Part shown: in pieces, positions 8,779-18,910 of the stretch
Position numbering within the stretch: position 1 is the first letter of the stretch
Layout of the letters: every line of letters begins with the position of its first letter
Source of the DNA: Clostridium sp. CAG:508
GTDB lineage: Bacteria; Bacillota; Clostridia; TANB77; CAG-508
Assembly: GCA_000435755.1 (NCBI GenBank)
Contig: FR889109.1
Span: forward strand, 2,655-47,115
DNA length: 44,461 bases
Direction: 5' to 3'
Notes under the pieces: model-generated
Database searches by the model: none
The model's input: only the letters and a program-made list of their open reading frames with translations
What the model was told of the DNA's origin: nothing
Translations under genes and position numbers: made by a program

Positions 8779-8812
8779 GGGTCAGACATCTTGAAACGTC
8801 TGACCTTTATTT
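8779..8812 (+). terminator. Intrinsic terminator between the rsmD unit and ftsK
   Basis: GGTCAGAC (8780-8787) pairs with GTCTGACC (8798-8805) around a 10-base loop and is followed by TTTATTTTG. Confidence 0.85.
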
Positions 8813-8833
8813 TGTATAAAAGGAGAAATACTA

Positions 8834-11191
8834 GTGGCTAAACGAGGAAGAAAAAAGAAGAATAAAATAGATATAAATATAGCTGTTGTAGCATTAGTGT
8901 TACTTAGCATATTATTAATGATTTTAATATACACAAAATCAGGAAGCATTGGAGAAACTTTAAGTCCCATGCTTGGTGGAATTATGGGATTTATAAAATA
9001 CATTATTCCAATAGGAACTTTACTAATTGCAATATATATGACTCAAAATGATAAGGAATATATGACACATAAGTTAATTCAGTATGGAATATTTTTGCTA
9101 TGTGTCGCAGCTATGCTTAGTATTTTTCAAGTAGGAAAAGGTAACTTATCAATAGACAAAGAATTTGACAAGGTTATAGAAGATGCATATTATTTAGGCG
9201 AAAAAGATATTGGAGGAGGAGCAATTGGAGCAGTAGTTGCAGTTCCTTTGATAAAAGCTTTAGGTTCTACAGGAGCAGTAATATTAACAATAGGTATAGC
9301 AGTTATTTTACTAATATTTATGTTTGGCATAAGACCGGCTGAAATGATTAGTGATTTATTAGATGAGTTAAGAGAAAGAAAAGAAGAGAAGAAAAAGGAA
9401 AAGAAAAGCAAACATTCTTATGATGATACAGTTATTGAAGAGGACACGAAAGGTAGAAAATTAAGAGAAAAAGAAGAGGCAGCAAAACTAGCTTCTCAAT
9501 TTGAAGATCAGTTAACAATAAATATAAATGAAAAAGATAACAAAGATGACAAGAAAAAGTATAATCATAATGATTTATCAATACCTTTCTTTGGCAAAAA
9601 GAAAGAGGAACCATCTTCACCAGATGTAATAGATGCTAATTTATTTAAACAAGTTGAAGAACAAAAAGAAGATAAGACAAAAGAAGTATTACAATTGGAA
9701 CATACAATCACAGAAGAAGATGAAAACTATGAATTTCCACCAGTTCAGCTATTAGCTGAACCTGAGAAAAAGACAAGCAAAGGTGGAAAAAAGGCTGTAA
9801 TGGATACAGCTACAAAATTGCAAAAAACTTTATATAGTTTTGGCGTTTCAGCAAAAGTTGAAAATGTATCTGTTGGTCCAGCAATTACCAGATATGAATT
9901 GAAACCAGCAGAAGGTGTACGTGTTAGTAAAATTGCTAATTTAGCAGATGACATTGCTCTTAATTTGGCAGCTGAAAGTATTCGTATTGAAGCACCAATT
10001 CCAGGTAAACAAGCAGTCGGAATTGAAATTCCAAACAAAGAAAATGAAATTGTTCACTTTAGAGAAATAATAGAATCAAGTGCTTTTCAAGACCATAAAT
10101 CAAAATTAGCATTTGGTTTAGGAAAAGATGTTGCAGGTGAACCAGTAGTTACAGATATAGCTAAAATGCCACACGTATTAATTGCAGGTGCGACAGGTTC
10201 TGGTAAAAGTGTATGTATAAACACTCTAATTTCAAGCATAATATATAAATCAAAACCAAGTGAAGTAAAGCTTTTAATGGTTGATCCAAAAGTAGTTGAA
10301 CTTTCGGTATATAATGGAATACCACATTTACTTATTCCAGTTGTAACTGATCCTAAAAAAGCAGCGGGAGCACTAGCTTGGGCTGTACAAGAAATGGAAA
10401 ACCGTTATCAAATTTTTGCTAAAAAAGGTGTTAGAGATATTAAAGGGTATAACGAGATATCTAAACAAGAAGACACAGGTGTGTTGCCACAAATTGTAAT
10501 TATCATAGATGAGCTTGCAGACTTAATGATGGTAGCGTCAAAAGATGTTGAAGACTCAATATGTCGTTTGGCACAAAAGGCAAGAGCTGCTGGAATGCAT
10601 TTAGTAATTGCAACACAAAGACCATCAGTTGATGTTATTACAGGTATTATTAAAGCAAATATACCATCAAGAATTTCATTTGCAGTATCTTCACAAATAG
10701 ATTCAAGAACAATATTAGATATGGTAGGAGCAGAAAAATTACTTGGAAAAGGTGATATGCTATTCTATCCAGCAGGTGCAACAAAACCTACTAGAGTTCA
10801 AGGTGCATTTGTATCAGATAAAGAAGTTGAGAAGATCGTAGACTTTATTAAAGCTAATGGAGAGGTTAAATACAATGAGGATATAATAGAACAAATCGAA
10901 AATGCAAATAAAACAGAAAAAGATTTAGAAGCTGAACAAGCAGATGATGATGGAACAGATCCATTACTAATGGAAGCAATTGATACAGTTGTAGATACAA
11001 GACAAGCTTCTACTTCATTTATACAAAGAAGATTTAAAGTAGGATATGCAAGAGCAGGAAGAATAATTGACCAAATGGAAGAAAGAGGAGTAATATCAGG
11101 ATATCAAGGTAGCAAACCTCGTGAAGTACTTATGTCTAAAGAGAGATGGCAAGAACTAAAAATGACCACTGTAGAAAATACAGAAGAATAG
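8834..11191 (+). CDS. ftsK: DNA translocase FtsK/SpoIIIE
   Basis: 785 residues, septal DNA pump that moves chromosomes out of the closing septum or into the forespore. Four membrane segments lie in residues about 16-175, followed by a charged linker. The motor domain has Walker A GATGSGKS near residue 452, Walker B IIIDELADLMM and the RAAGMHLVIATQRPS signature. The C-terminal gamma winged helix (TSFIQRRFKVGYARAGRIID) recognises orienting DNA sequences. GTG start with AGGAG 8 bases upstream. It follows a terminator, though no clear promoter is visible in the 20-base gap, so partial read-through is possible. Confidence 0.96.
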   Translation: MAKRGRKKKNKIDINIAVVALVLLSILLMILIYTKSGSIGETLSPMLGGIMGFIKYIIPIGTLLIAIYMTQNDKEYMTHKLIQYGIFLLCVAAMLSIFQVGKGNLSIDKEFDKVIEDAYYLGEKDIGGGAIGAVVAVPLIKALGSTGAVILTIGIAVILLIFMFGIRPAEMISDLLDELRERKEEKKKEKKSKHSYDDTVIEEDTKGRKLREKEEAAKLASQFEDQLTININEKDNKDDKKKYNHNDLSIPFFGKKKEEPSSPDVIDANLFKQVEEQKEDKTKEVLQLEHTITEEDENYEFPPVQLLAEPEKKTSKGGKKAVMDTATKLQKTLYSFGVSAKVENVSVGPAITRYELKPAEGVRVSKIANLADDIALNLAAESIRIEAPIPGKQAVGIEIPNKENEIVHFREIIESSAFQDHKSKLAFGLGKDVAGEPVVTDIAKMPHVLIAGATGSGKSVCINTLISSIIYKSKPSEVKLLMVDPKVVELSVYNGIPHLLIPVVTDPKKAAGALAWAVQEMENRYQIFAKKGVRDIKGYNEISKQEDTGVLPQIVIIIDELADLMMVASKDVEDSICRLAQKARAAGMHLVIATQRPSVDVITGIIKANIPSRISFAVSSQIDSRTILDMVGAEKLLGKGDMLFYPAGATKPTRVQGAFVSDKEVEKIVDFIKANGEVKYNEDIIEQIENANKTEKDLEAEQADDDGTDPLLMEAIDTVVDTRQASTSFIQRRFKVGYARAGRIIDQMEERGVISGYQGSKPREVLMSKERWQELKMTTVENTEE

Positions 11192-11209
11192 AATTTTCAA
11201 GAGGATACA

Positions 11210-12754
11210 ATGGAAAGAAAAAAAGAAAAACTATTACGTAAAATTCATATGAAAGACTATACAAATAGCTTAGAGAAGATTTTAGAGGATAAGCAATTCT
11301 CAGTGGATACCAAAAATCTTCTTTTAAGCATGGTCTATAAAATTGAAAATTCATATAAAGATTATGAAAAAACTAAAGTACAAGTATGTGATAAAGGTGA
11401 ATTTTTAGATAAAATAATAGACATTATAAAAAATGATTGCAGTGAAATTACAGTTACAAATGATGAAATAGACGAAAATGAAAAATATGAAATACAAAAA
11501 GCACAGGGGAAAATAGTTGCTTTAGGAAATGAGTTGACCTTACTAAAGAGTATATTAGCAATTGGTGAAGAAAAAGTGAGTTTAACTGAAGAAGAAAGTA
11601 TTCTTGAAGAATCAATAAGTTATTTTTTAAATAGTGCCAGTCTAATGAGTCAAGCAGAAGTAATTAGAGATTTTAATGGCTGGTCATGGGATATATCTGC
11701 AAAAGATATAGAAAACAATGTAATAAATATAATGTTTCAAGTTTTAGTATATTTACTAGAATATGATTTCATAAATTCATGGGCAAATAATACCAGTCAA
11801 TTAGCAGACTATTTAATGCTTACACATGAAAATTTAAAAGAAAATTTTGGAGAACAAAGAGCAAAAGAAATAGTAAAAATATTGTGTAAAATAGCAATTG
11901 AAGAGAAATCAAAGCAAAGTGAAGAAGAATTAGAAAAGTGGAAAAGAGTAAAAGAAGAAACAAAACTAGAATCTGAAAGATTAGAAAATAAAGTTAAGTA
12001 CTTAGAAGACATTACAGAAGAGAAAAAGAAAACAACAAAGGAAATTGAAAGAATTGATAAACTGCTAAATAATCAGGAATTATTAAGAGAAGAATATGAT
12101 GAAAGAAATTCGAAACTTCAGAATAAAGACAAAATATTTAGTGTTAGACAATTAGCAAACAGATTAGAAGTTGAGAGACAGGAACATGTAAATGAAATAA
12201 AAAAATACAATGATTTACTTGATCCAAAGGGTTATGTTAAACGCAAAGATGAAATTACTAGAAAATTCGAGTTTCTGAATTCTTTAGAACTAGAATCAAA
12301 TAGTAAGCAATTAAAAACAGTTTGTGAACTATGTACATTATTTTTAGAATGCTTTAAAATAAAGATAATGAAATCGGCTATAAGGCAAGATGCAATTAAA
12401 TATATATATGAACTAAGATATTTTAGATTTTTAAAGTATGATGAAAACACTAGTTTAAAAGATATAGCTGAACTAAATGAAGTTTTTGAAGAAACGATAG
12501 GTGTTCTTTATGAAAAAGCAAGGGCGCTAAATGCAATAGAAGATGTAACTAAAGATGAAATAGTTAATTATGAAATTATAAGAAAAATATTCGACAGTAA
12601 AATGATAGATTTGAATAATATGATAATTGAAACTAAAGTAGAAGAAGGAAAATTATTTATAGAATATTATGATACAAGTATATTAGAAAATAGAATTGAG
12701 CTTTATAGTGATAAAACAATAAAATTAAATAAAAAAACAAAATTATTTGTTTAA
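11210..12754 (+). CDS. Large helical/coiled-coil protein, unknown function
   Basis: 514 residues without membrane segments or a recognisable catalytic motif. The sequence is highly charged and helical, with a strong coiled coil at about residues 230-345 (EELEKWKRVKEETKLESERL and following). The C-terminal end (about 470-514) looks like a small beta region. GAGG precedes the ATG. It lies 18 bases after ftsK and 15 bases before the beta-CASP nuclease gene, so it is in the same operon. No family was recognised. Confidence 0.65.
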   Translation: MERKKEKLLRKIHMKDYTNSLEKILEDKQFSVDTKNLLLSMVYKIENSYKDYEKTKVQVCDKGEFLDKIIDIIKNDCSEITVTNDEIDENEKYEIQKAQGKIVALGNELTLLKSILAIGEEKVSLTEEESILEESISYFLNSASLMSQAEVIRDFNGWSWDISAKDIENNVINIMFQVLVYLLEYDFINSWANNTSQLADYLMLTHENLKENFGEQRAKEIVKILCKIAIEEKSKQSEEELEKWKRVKEETKLESERLENKVKYLEDITEEKKKTTKEIERIDKLLNNQELLREEYDERNSKLQNKDKIFSVRQLANRLEVERQEHVNEIKKYNDLLDPKGYVKRKDEITRKFEFLNSLELESNSKQLKTVCELCTLFLECFKIKIMKSAIRQDAIKYIYELRYFRFLKYDENTSLKDIAELNEVFEETIGVLYEKARALNAIEDVTKDEIVNYEIIRKIFDSKMIDLNNMIIETKVEEGKLFIEYYDTSILENRIELYSDKTIKLNKKTKLFV

Positions 12755-12769
12755 GAAAAGGAGAATTTT

Positions 12770-14419
12770 ATGAAAATAACATTTTTAGGAGCAACCAAAA
12801 TGGTTACTGGTTCTAACTTTTTAGTAGAAGGAGCAGGCAAAAAGTTTTTAGTTGATTGTGGAATGTATCAAGGTGGAGATAGAGATGAAATGCAAAATCA
12901 TGAGCCATTTGCATATGATGTAAACGAAATTGATTTCATGTTATTAACACATGCACACATTGATCATTCAGGGAGAATCCCAAAACTATATAAGGAAGGA
13001 TACAGAAATCCAGTTATAACAACAAAAGCCACAAGAGACTTATGTTCAATAATGCTTCCAGATAGTGGACACATTCAAGAACAAGAAATTGAATGGAGAA
13101 ATAGAAAGAGAAAAAGAGAAGGTAAAGAACCACTTCCACCACTATACACAGCTCAAGATGGTATAGATACAATGGAAATATTTAAACCAGTAAACTATGA
13201 TGAAATAATAGAAATAGACCCTAATATTTATGTACGTTTTAATGATGCGGGACATATGTTGGGTTCAGCAATTATTGAGATTTGGGTAAAAGAAGACGGA
13301 AAAGAAACTAAGGCAGTATTTACTGGTGACTTAGGAAATAATGATATTCCACTTTTATCTTCACCAACAATGATAGAAACAGCAGATTACTTAGTAATGG
13401 AATCAACTTATGGTGGAAGATTGCACATGAGAAATGACGACAAAGCAAATTTATTCTTAAACATTGTTTCAGAAACTTTAGATAAAGGCGGAACTGTTGT
13501 TATACCATCATTTGCAGTTGGCAGAACACAAGAAATATTGTATGAACTAAATAATTTAAAAGATACACAAGAAGGCGAAGATTTTAAGAAAAAATATGCA
13601 ACATTAATGAAAGCACCGGTATATGTTGATAGCCCTCTTGCAATTTCAGCAACAGAAATATTTAAAGAAAATGCAAATTTATTTGACGAAGAAACACAAG
13701 CAGTTATTGAAAGTGGAGATAATCCACTAGAATTTCCGGGCTTACAATTTACAAGAACAGCAGATGAATCAAAAGCATTAAATGAAAAAAATGAATCTTC
13801 AATTATTATTTCTGCTAGTGGTATGTGCGAAGTAGGAAGAATCAAACATCACTTAAAACACCATTTATGGGATCCTAATAGCACAATTTTATTTGTAGGA
13901 TATCAAGCACCAGGAACATTAGGAAGAAGAATTGTTGACGGAGAAAAAAGAGTAAAAATATTTGGTGAAGAAATTGCTGTAAATGCAAGAATAGAATATA
14001 TTGAGGGATATTCAGGCCATGCAGATCAAGAATGGCTTATGAATTTTGTATATTCATTTATTACAAAACCAAAACATATCTTTTTAGTTCATGGAGAGCC
14101 AACAGGACAAGAAATATTAAAATCAAAAATTGTAGATGAAATAGGCTTACCTGTAACTATTCCAGAATATGGTCAAACATACACATTAGACGAAAACTTA
14201 ACTATGGAACAAACAGTAGCTCCAATAACACCTCAAATGAATGTAAGACGTGATGTGATGGATAAGATAAGATTATTGAAAAATGAACTTAATGATATGG
14301 AAACTATTGTTAAAGAAGATTATTTAGCTAAAAAAGACAATGAAGAAGAAATAAGCTTATTAAAATTAAGACTAAAAGAAATAGAAGATCAAATTGTAAA
14401 AATCGTAGAGAAGAATTAA
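12770..14419 (+). CDS. Beta-CASP metallo-beta-lactamase RNase (Ysh1/CPSF73-like)
   Basis: 549 residues. The metallo-beta-lactamase core shows THAHIDHSG (HxHxDH, near residue 60), the metal ligand in DAGHMLGSA and FTGDLGN; the beta-CASP insertion runs from about residue 200, with ESTYGGR, SFAVGRTQE, the ISASGMCEVGRIKHHL segment, EGYSGHADQ and a final HGEPTG. This set is typical of RNA-processing exonucleases/endonucleases related to CPSF73, distinct from RNase J. A C-terminal helical tail (about residues 490-549) is extra. The substrate cannot be inferred. GGAG lies just before the ATG. Confidence 0.9.
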   Translation: MKITFLGATKMVTGSNFLVEGAGKKFLVDCGMYQGGDRDEMQNHEPFAYDVNEIDFMLLTHAHIDHSGRIPKLYKEGYRNPVITTKATRDLCSIMLPDSGHIQEQEIEWRNRKRKREGKEPLPPLYTAQDGIDTMEIFKPVNYDEIIEIDPNIYVRFNDAGHMLGSAIIEIWVKEDGKETKAVFTGDLGNNDIPLLSSPTMIETADYLVMESTYGGRLHMRNDDKANLFLNIVSETLDKGGTVVIPSFAVGRTQEILYELNNLKDTQEGEDFKKKYATLMKAPVYVDSPLAISATEIFKENANLFDEETQAVIESGDNPLEFPGLQFTRTADESKALNEKNESSIIISASGMCEVGRIKHHLKHHLWDPNSTILFVGYQAPGTLGRRIVDGEKRVKIFGEEIAVNARIEYIEGYSGHADQEWLMNFVYSFITKPKHIFLVHGEPTGQEILKSKIVDEIGLPVTIPEYGQTYTLDENLTMEQTVAPITPQMNVRRDVMDKIRLLKNELNDMETIVKEDYLAKKDNEEEISLLKLRLKEIEDQIVKIVEKN

Positions 14420-14432
14420 AGAGGGAAAACTA

Positions 14433-16370
14433 ATGAAAACTAAATATAATAATGATTCTATAATTGGTGGTAAAAATATTACCGCCAGTTATACAAAAAA
14501 TGGGGAGTTACTTCGTGTAATGTACCCATTTCCTGACTTTAGAAGTTGGATAGATGAATTTAAAACAGGAGTAAAAATAAATGACTCAGGAATAATATAT
14601 TTACATGAGGATATAAATAATCAATATAATCAATATTATACTGAAGACACTAACATTTTACATACTGAAATAACAAATACATATTTTAATTTAAAAATAA
14701 AACAAACTGATTTTGTTTTATTAAAAAATTCTGTATTAGTAAAAAAATACGAATTTGAGAACAAAAACAATATAGAATTAAATGTAAACTTTTTAGTACA
14801 TTCTAAGCTTTTGACAGACTATAACAATATGGTGAGCGGTGAAGTCAAAAACAATACTTTAATTCAATATTGCCATGATTATACTATGTATACATTTTCA
14901 GACAAGCCATTTCTAAGTTATCAAATAAATAACACTAAAGAAAATATATCAAGTGGAGTTATAAAGGATAAAGACTATATAGGAATGTCATGTGACTCTA
15001 GTATAAGCTATGATATAGGAACATTAAAACCAAATGAGAAAAAAGAACTAACAGTATACTTGTACTTCAAGAAGAGTGATGAAACAGAAGAAATATTAAA
15101 TAAAGAATTAACAGAAATTAAGAAGCTAGATGTAAAAAAAGAAGAGCAAACAGTAGAAAAATATTGGAAAAAATACGTAAAAGAGCATATTGGAATAGAA
15201 TTAAAAAAAGAAACAAATACTTTAAATAAAAAGTTTAACCAAATATATAAAAGAAGTATTTTGCTATTTCCATTACTAATAAATCAAGAAACAGGTGGAA
15301 TATCTGCAGCAGTAGAAGTTGATGAAGATATGACTAAATGTGGAAGATATAGCTATTGTTGGCCAAGAGATGCTGTATTTATTACAAGAGCTTTAGACAA
15401 CTTGAAAATGACAAAAGAAACAGAAAAGTTTTATAAAATTTTTTGTAAAGATACACAAAATAAAAATGGTATGTGGGAGCAAAGATTTTATACAGATAAA
15501 AGATTAGCACCATGCTGGGGCTATCAAATAGACGAAACAGCAAGTGTAGTTTTTGGAGTTTATGAACATTACAAAGCTACCAAAGATGTAAAATTCTTAA
15601 AAGATACATATAAAATGTGCGAAAAAGCAGTTAAGTTTTTGTGCACATATATGGATAATATTTTAGGAACAAAGGACAAATCTGACATTGTAAAAAATGA
15701 AATTGAAGCAACTTACCATACTGAAAACAGAAACAAGCTACCAGATAGCTATGACTTGTGGGAAGAAAGTGAAGGAACACATTTATATTCTTTAGCATGT
15801 ATTTATTCTGCCTTTGATGCAATAACAGAAATTCATTCTGTATTAAAACCAGAATATGAGCAAAATAACCGCTTAAAAGTAGAAGCAATGAACAAATTGG
15901 AAAATGCTACTAAAAAATATAATCAAGAAATAAAAAAATATATTTCAAATAACTTATACAATGAAAAAACAAAAACGTTTACAAGAAATTTAAAAGATGA
16001 AAGAACAGACATAAGCTTATTAGGTTTAGTAACACCATTTGGTATTTTTTCTCCAAAAGAAAAGAAAGTATTAAATACAATAGAAAAAATAAATATGACA
16101 TTAAGAACCTACACAGGTGGATATTTAAGATATGAAAATGACAACTATTGTGAAGGCAAAAATCCATGGACAATAGCAACCTTGTGGATGGCAATGTATT
16201 ATCAAAAATCAGGAGAAAAGAGAAGAGCAAATGAGTGTGTAGAATTTGTTATAAAATCGGCAAATGAGCATGGATTTATAGCAGAGCAAGTAAATAACCA
16301 AACAATGACATCAGAATGGGTAAATGGACTAGCATGGGCACATGCAATGTTTGTAAGTTTATGTGAATAA
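14433..16370 (+). CDS. Glycoside hydrolase family 15 (glucoamylase-like)
   Basis: 645 residues. An N-terminal beta-sandwich domain (about 1-230) precedes an alpha/alpha-barrel. The barrel shows the family signature CGRYSYCWPRDAVF near residue 305, MWEQRFYTDKRLAPCWGYQ, the acidic SYDLWEESEGTHLYS, which contains the likely general acid, and GKNPWTIATLWMAMYY near the end. GH15 enzymes release glucose from alpha-glucans or related glucosides. No signal peptide, so it probably acts inside the cell on storage glycogen or imported oligosaccharides. It is 13 bases after the beta-CASP gene and 13 bases before radA, in one operon. Confidence 0.9.
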   Translation: MKTKYNNDSIIGGKNITASYTKNGELLRVMYPFPDFRSWIDEFKTGVKINDSGIIYLHEDINNQYNQYYTEDTNILHTEITNTYFNLKIKQTDFVLLKNSVLVKKYEFENKNNIELNVNFLVHSKLLTDYNNMVSGEVKNNTLIQYCHDYTMYTFSDKPFLSYQINNTKENISSGVIKDKDYIGMSCDSSISYDIGTLKPNEKKELTVYLYFKKSDETEEILNKELTEIKKLDVKKEEQTVEKYWKKYVKEHIGIELKKETNTLNKKFNQIYKRSILLFPLLINQETGGISAAVEVDEDMTKCGRYSYCWPRDAVFITRALDNLKMTKETEKFYKIFCKDTQNKNGMWEQRFYTDKRLAPCWGYQIDETASVVFGVYEHYKATKDVKFLKDTYKMCEKAVKFLCTYMDNILGTKDKSDIVKNEIEATYHTENRNKLPDSYDLWEESEGTHLYSLACIYSAFDAITEIHSVLKPEYEQNNRLKVEAMNKLENATKKYNQEIKKYISNNLYNEKTKTFTRNLKDERTDISLLGLVTPFGIFSPKEKKVLNTIEKINMTLRTYTGGYLRYENDNYCEGKNPWTIATLWMAMYYQKSGEKRRANECVEFVIKSANEHGFIAEQVNNQTMTSEWVNGLAWAHAMFVSLCE

Positions 16371-16383
16371 AAAAGGAGATAAA

Positions 16384-17743
16384 ATGGCTAAGGCAAAAAC
16401 TGTATTTGTATGTAGTAGTTGTGGATATGAGTCAACTAAATGGTTAGGTAAATGTCCGCGGATGCAACGAATGGAATAGCTTTTATGAAGAAAAAATTTC
16501 AAAAGAGACAACAAGTTCTGGAGAAAGAAAAAAGGTTACTCCAAGAGCTTTAAATGAAGTAATAGGAAAAGACGCAATACGCACACATACTGGAATAGGA
16601 GAATTAGATAGAGTGTTAGGTGGAGGATTAGTAAAAGGCTCACTTGTACTATTAGGTGGGGAACCAGGAATTGGTAAATCTACTTTGATTTTGCAACTTT
16701 GTGATAAGGTACAAGGAGAAGGTAAAGTTTTATATGTTTCAGGAGAAGAATCTGCAGAACAAATAAAACTAAGAGCAGACAGGTTAGGCATTCATAATGA
16801 CGACATCTTATTCTTAGGTGAAACAGACATAGAGCTTATAGAAAACTCCATATTAGAAATCAAACCTAAACTTGTAATTATAGACTCAATACAAACTATG
16901 TACTCAGATGAAATATCTTCAGCAGCAGGAACTGTTAGCCAAGTACGTGAAATTACAGCAAGAATTATGCGTGTATGTAAAAGTAACGAAATTACAACAA
17001 TTATAATAGGACATGTTACTAAAGAAGGAAATATAGCAGGACCAAGAGTACTAGAACATATGGTAGATACAGTACTATACTTAGAAGGAGAAAGATATTT
17101 CTCATATAGAATTTTGCGTGGAGTAAAAAATCGTTTTGGGTCAACAAATGAAGTAGGAATGTTTGAAATGCAAAGTGAAGGAATGGTGGAAATAACAAAC
17201 CCATCATCTGTACTTATTTCAGAAAGAGAAGACAACCCATCAGGTTCAGTAATTGTAGCAACAATGGAAGGCACAAGACCATTACTTATTGAATTACAAG
17301 CACTAACAACTCCAACAGTTTTTGGACTTCCACGTAGAGCAGCAAATGGAATTGATTATAATAGACTTACACTATTAGTAGCTGTTCTAGAAAAAAGAGC
17401 AGGTCTAGCATTAAGCTCGCAAGATATTTATTTAAATGTTGTAAGTGGAATAAAAATAAGTGAACCAGCAGTAGATTTAGCTACAATATTGGTATGTGCT
17501 TCAAGTTTTAAGAATATTAGTATAGATAAAAGAACTGTAATAATTGGAGAAGTTGGACTGACGGGAGAAGTTAGAGCCGTTAATTTAATTGATAAAAGAC
17601 TAAAAGAGGCAGAAAAACTAGGATTTAAAACTTGCATTATACCAGAAAGTAATAAAAAACTCTTGAAAGAAAATTATAAGTTAGATATAATAGGGGTTAG
17701 GAATGTGAGTGATGCTATGAAAGCAGTAGGACTTAAATTTTAA
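16384..17743 (+). CDS. radA: DNA repair protein RadA, read through a +1 frameshift at a CGG codon
   Basis: RadA/Sms, branch-migration ATPase in recombination. The frame from ATG 16384 encodes the N-terminal zinc finger CSSCGYESTKWLGKCP, then reads CGG at 16459-16461 and would stop six codons later. Skipping the C gives GGA TGC AAC GAA TGG, that is GCNEWN, completing the CxxC...CPGC finger exactly as in other RadA proteins. The rest follows in frame 2: Walker A GGEPGIGKST, the RadA motif KNRFG, and the C-terminal Lon-like domain (SGIKISEPAVDLA, GEVGLTGEVRAV). Shifted product 452 residues, normal length. No in-frame start near the shift explains the downstream frame except internal ATG/TTG codons that would lose the finger and part of the ATPase. 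Confidence 0.9.
16459..16462 (+). promoter_or_regulatory. Putative +1 frameshift site (CGGA) in radA
   Basis: Zero-frame codons CCG CGG ATG. The +1 frame reads CCG, skip C, GGA TGC, giving the conserved CPGC of the RadA zinc finger. The position of the shift is fixed to within a codon by the two flanking finger cysteines. Confidence 0.7.
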
Positions 17744-17790
17744 AAATAATCAGCATATCTTACGTTGTTAAAGAATGAAGGAGGAGGAAA

Positions 17791-18870
17791 ATGGCTTTAA
17801 AAAAGGAAGAAGCAGTTATTACAGAAGTATTAAAAATGATTGCACCTGGTACACCAATTCGTGATGGACTAGAGAATATTTTGAAGGCAAAAACTGGTGC
17901 TTTAATTGTAATTGGAGATACAAAAGAAGTATTAGAGCTAGTGGACGGTGGATTTCAATTAGATGTTGAATATACTTCATCTAGACTATATGAGCTAGCC
18001 AAAATGGATGGAGCAATAGTGCTAAGTAGCGATTTAAAGAAAATACTTTATGCAAATACTCAAATAATTCCTTCATCTAGCATAATAACAACAGAAACAG
18101 GAACCAGACATCGTACTGCAGAACGTACAGCAAAGCAAACTGGAGCATTAGTAATTAGTATATCTCAAAGAAGAAGCATAATTACTATATTTAAAGGAAA
18201 CTATAGATATGTACTAGAAGACACAGCAAAAGTTATTTCGAAAGCTAACCAAGCTTTACAAACAGTTGAAAAATATAAAAAAGTATTTGATAATAAATTA
18301 AGTTTATTAAACGAATACGAATTCAATGACATTGTTACATTAGAAAATGTAATAAATGCAATACAAAGAGCTGAAATGGTAATGAAAATAGTTGAAGAAG
18401 TTCAAAAGTCTATTTACGAATTAGGAGAAGAAGGAAGACTTTTGGAGATGCAACTAGAAGAATTAGTTGGAGATTTAGAAGAAGAGGAATTGTTAATAAT
18501 TAAAGACTATATTGCACCAGGTAAGAAGAGAACTGCTGAAAAAGTATTAGAGGAAATCAAAACTTTAGAATATGATGATTTAATGCTTCAAGAAAGAATT
18601 GCAAAAACATTAGGATATGAAGACTTTGATTCATATGATGAAGTGGCAGTTTATACAAGAGGATATAGAGTACTTAATAAAATACCAAGAATGCCAAGCA
18701 ATATAGTAGAAAACTTGGTAAAATCTTTCAAATCCTTCCAACACATACTAGATGCAGATTTACAACAACTAGATGATGTTGATGGAATTGGAGAGATTAG
18801 AGCAAGAACAATAAAAAGTTCATTAAAACGTATGCAAGAACAATTTGTATTTGACAATTTAATATTGTAA
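17791..18870 (+). CDS. disA: Diadenylate cyclase / DNA integrity scanning protein DisA
   Basis: 359 residues, makes cyclic di-AMP from two ATP and scans DNA for branched structures. The N-terminal DAC domain shows MDGAIVLSSD (DGA motif) and TGTRHRTAERTAK (RHR motif). A central helical region leads to the C-terminal helix-hairpin-helix DNA-binding motif (LDDVDGIGEIRARTI). Strong GGAGG before the ATG. Its position directly after radA is the classic Firmicutes arrangement and fits the known inhibition of DisA by RadA at recombination intermediates. cdaA, a second cyclase, lies 2.4 kb downstream. Confidence 0.97.
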   Translation: MALKKEEAVITEVLKMIAPGTPIRDGLENILKAKTGALIVIGDTKEVLELVDGGFQLDVEYTSSRLYELAKMDGAIVLSSDLKKILYANTQIIPSSSIITTETGTRHRTAERTAKQTGALVISISQRRSIITIFKGNYRYVLEDTAKVISKANQALQTVEKYKKVFDNKLSLLNEYEFNDIVTLENVINAIQRAEMVMKIVEEVQKSIYELGEEGRLLEMQLEELVGDLEEEELLIIKDYIAPGKKRTAEKVLEEIKTLEYDDLMLQERIAKTLGYEDFDSYDEVAVYTRGYRVLNKIPRMPSNIVENLVKSFKSFQHILDADLQQLDDVDGIGEIRARTIKSSLKRMQEQFVFDNLIL

Positions 18871-18910
18871 ATGTATAATTTGGTTATTGTAAAATAGAGG
18901 AGAGAAAAGT

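Noticed and set aside
16613..17743. RadA as a short, independent protein starting inside the gene
   Set aside because: The start would be a TTG or ATG inside the conserved ATPase region without a ribosome binding site, and the zinc finger upstream continues perfectly across the CGG break.
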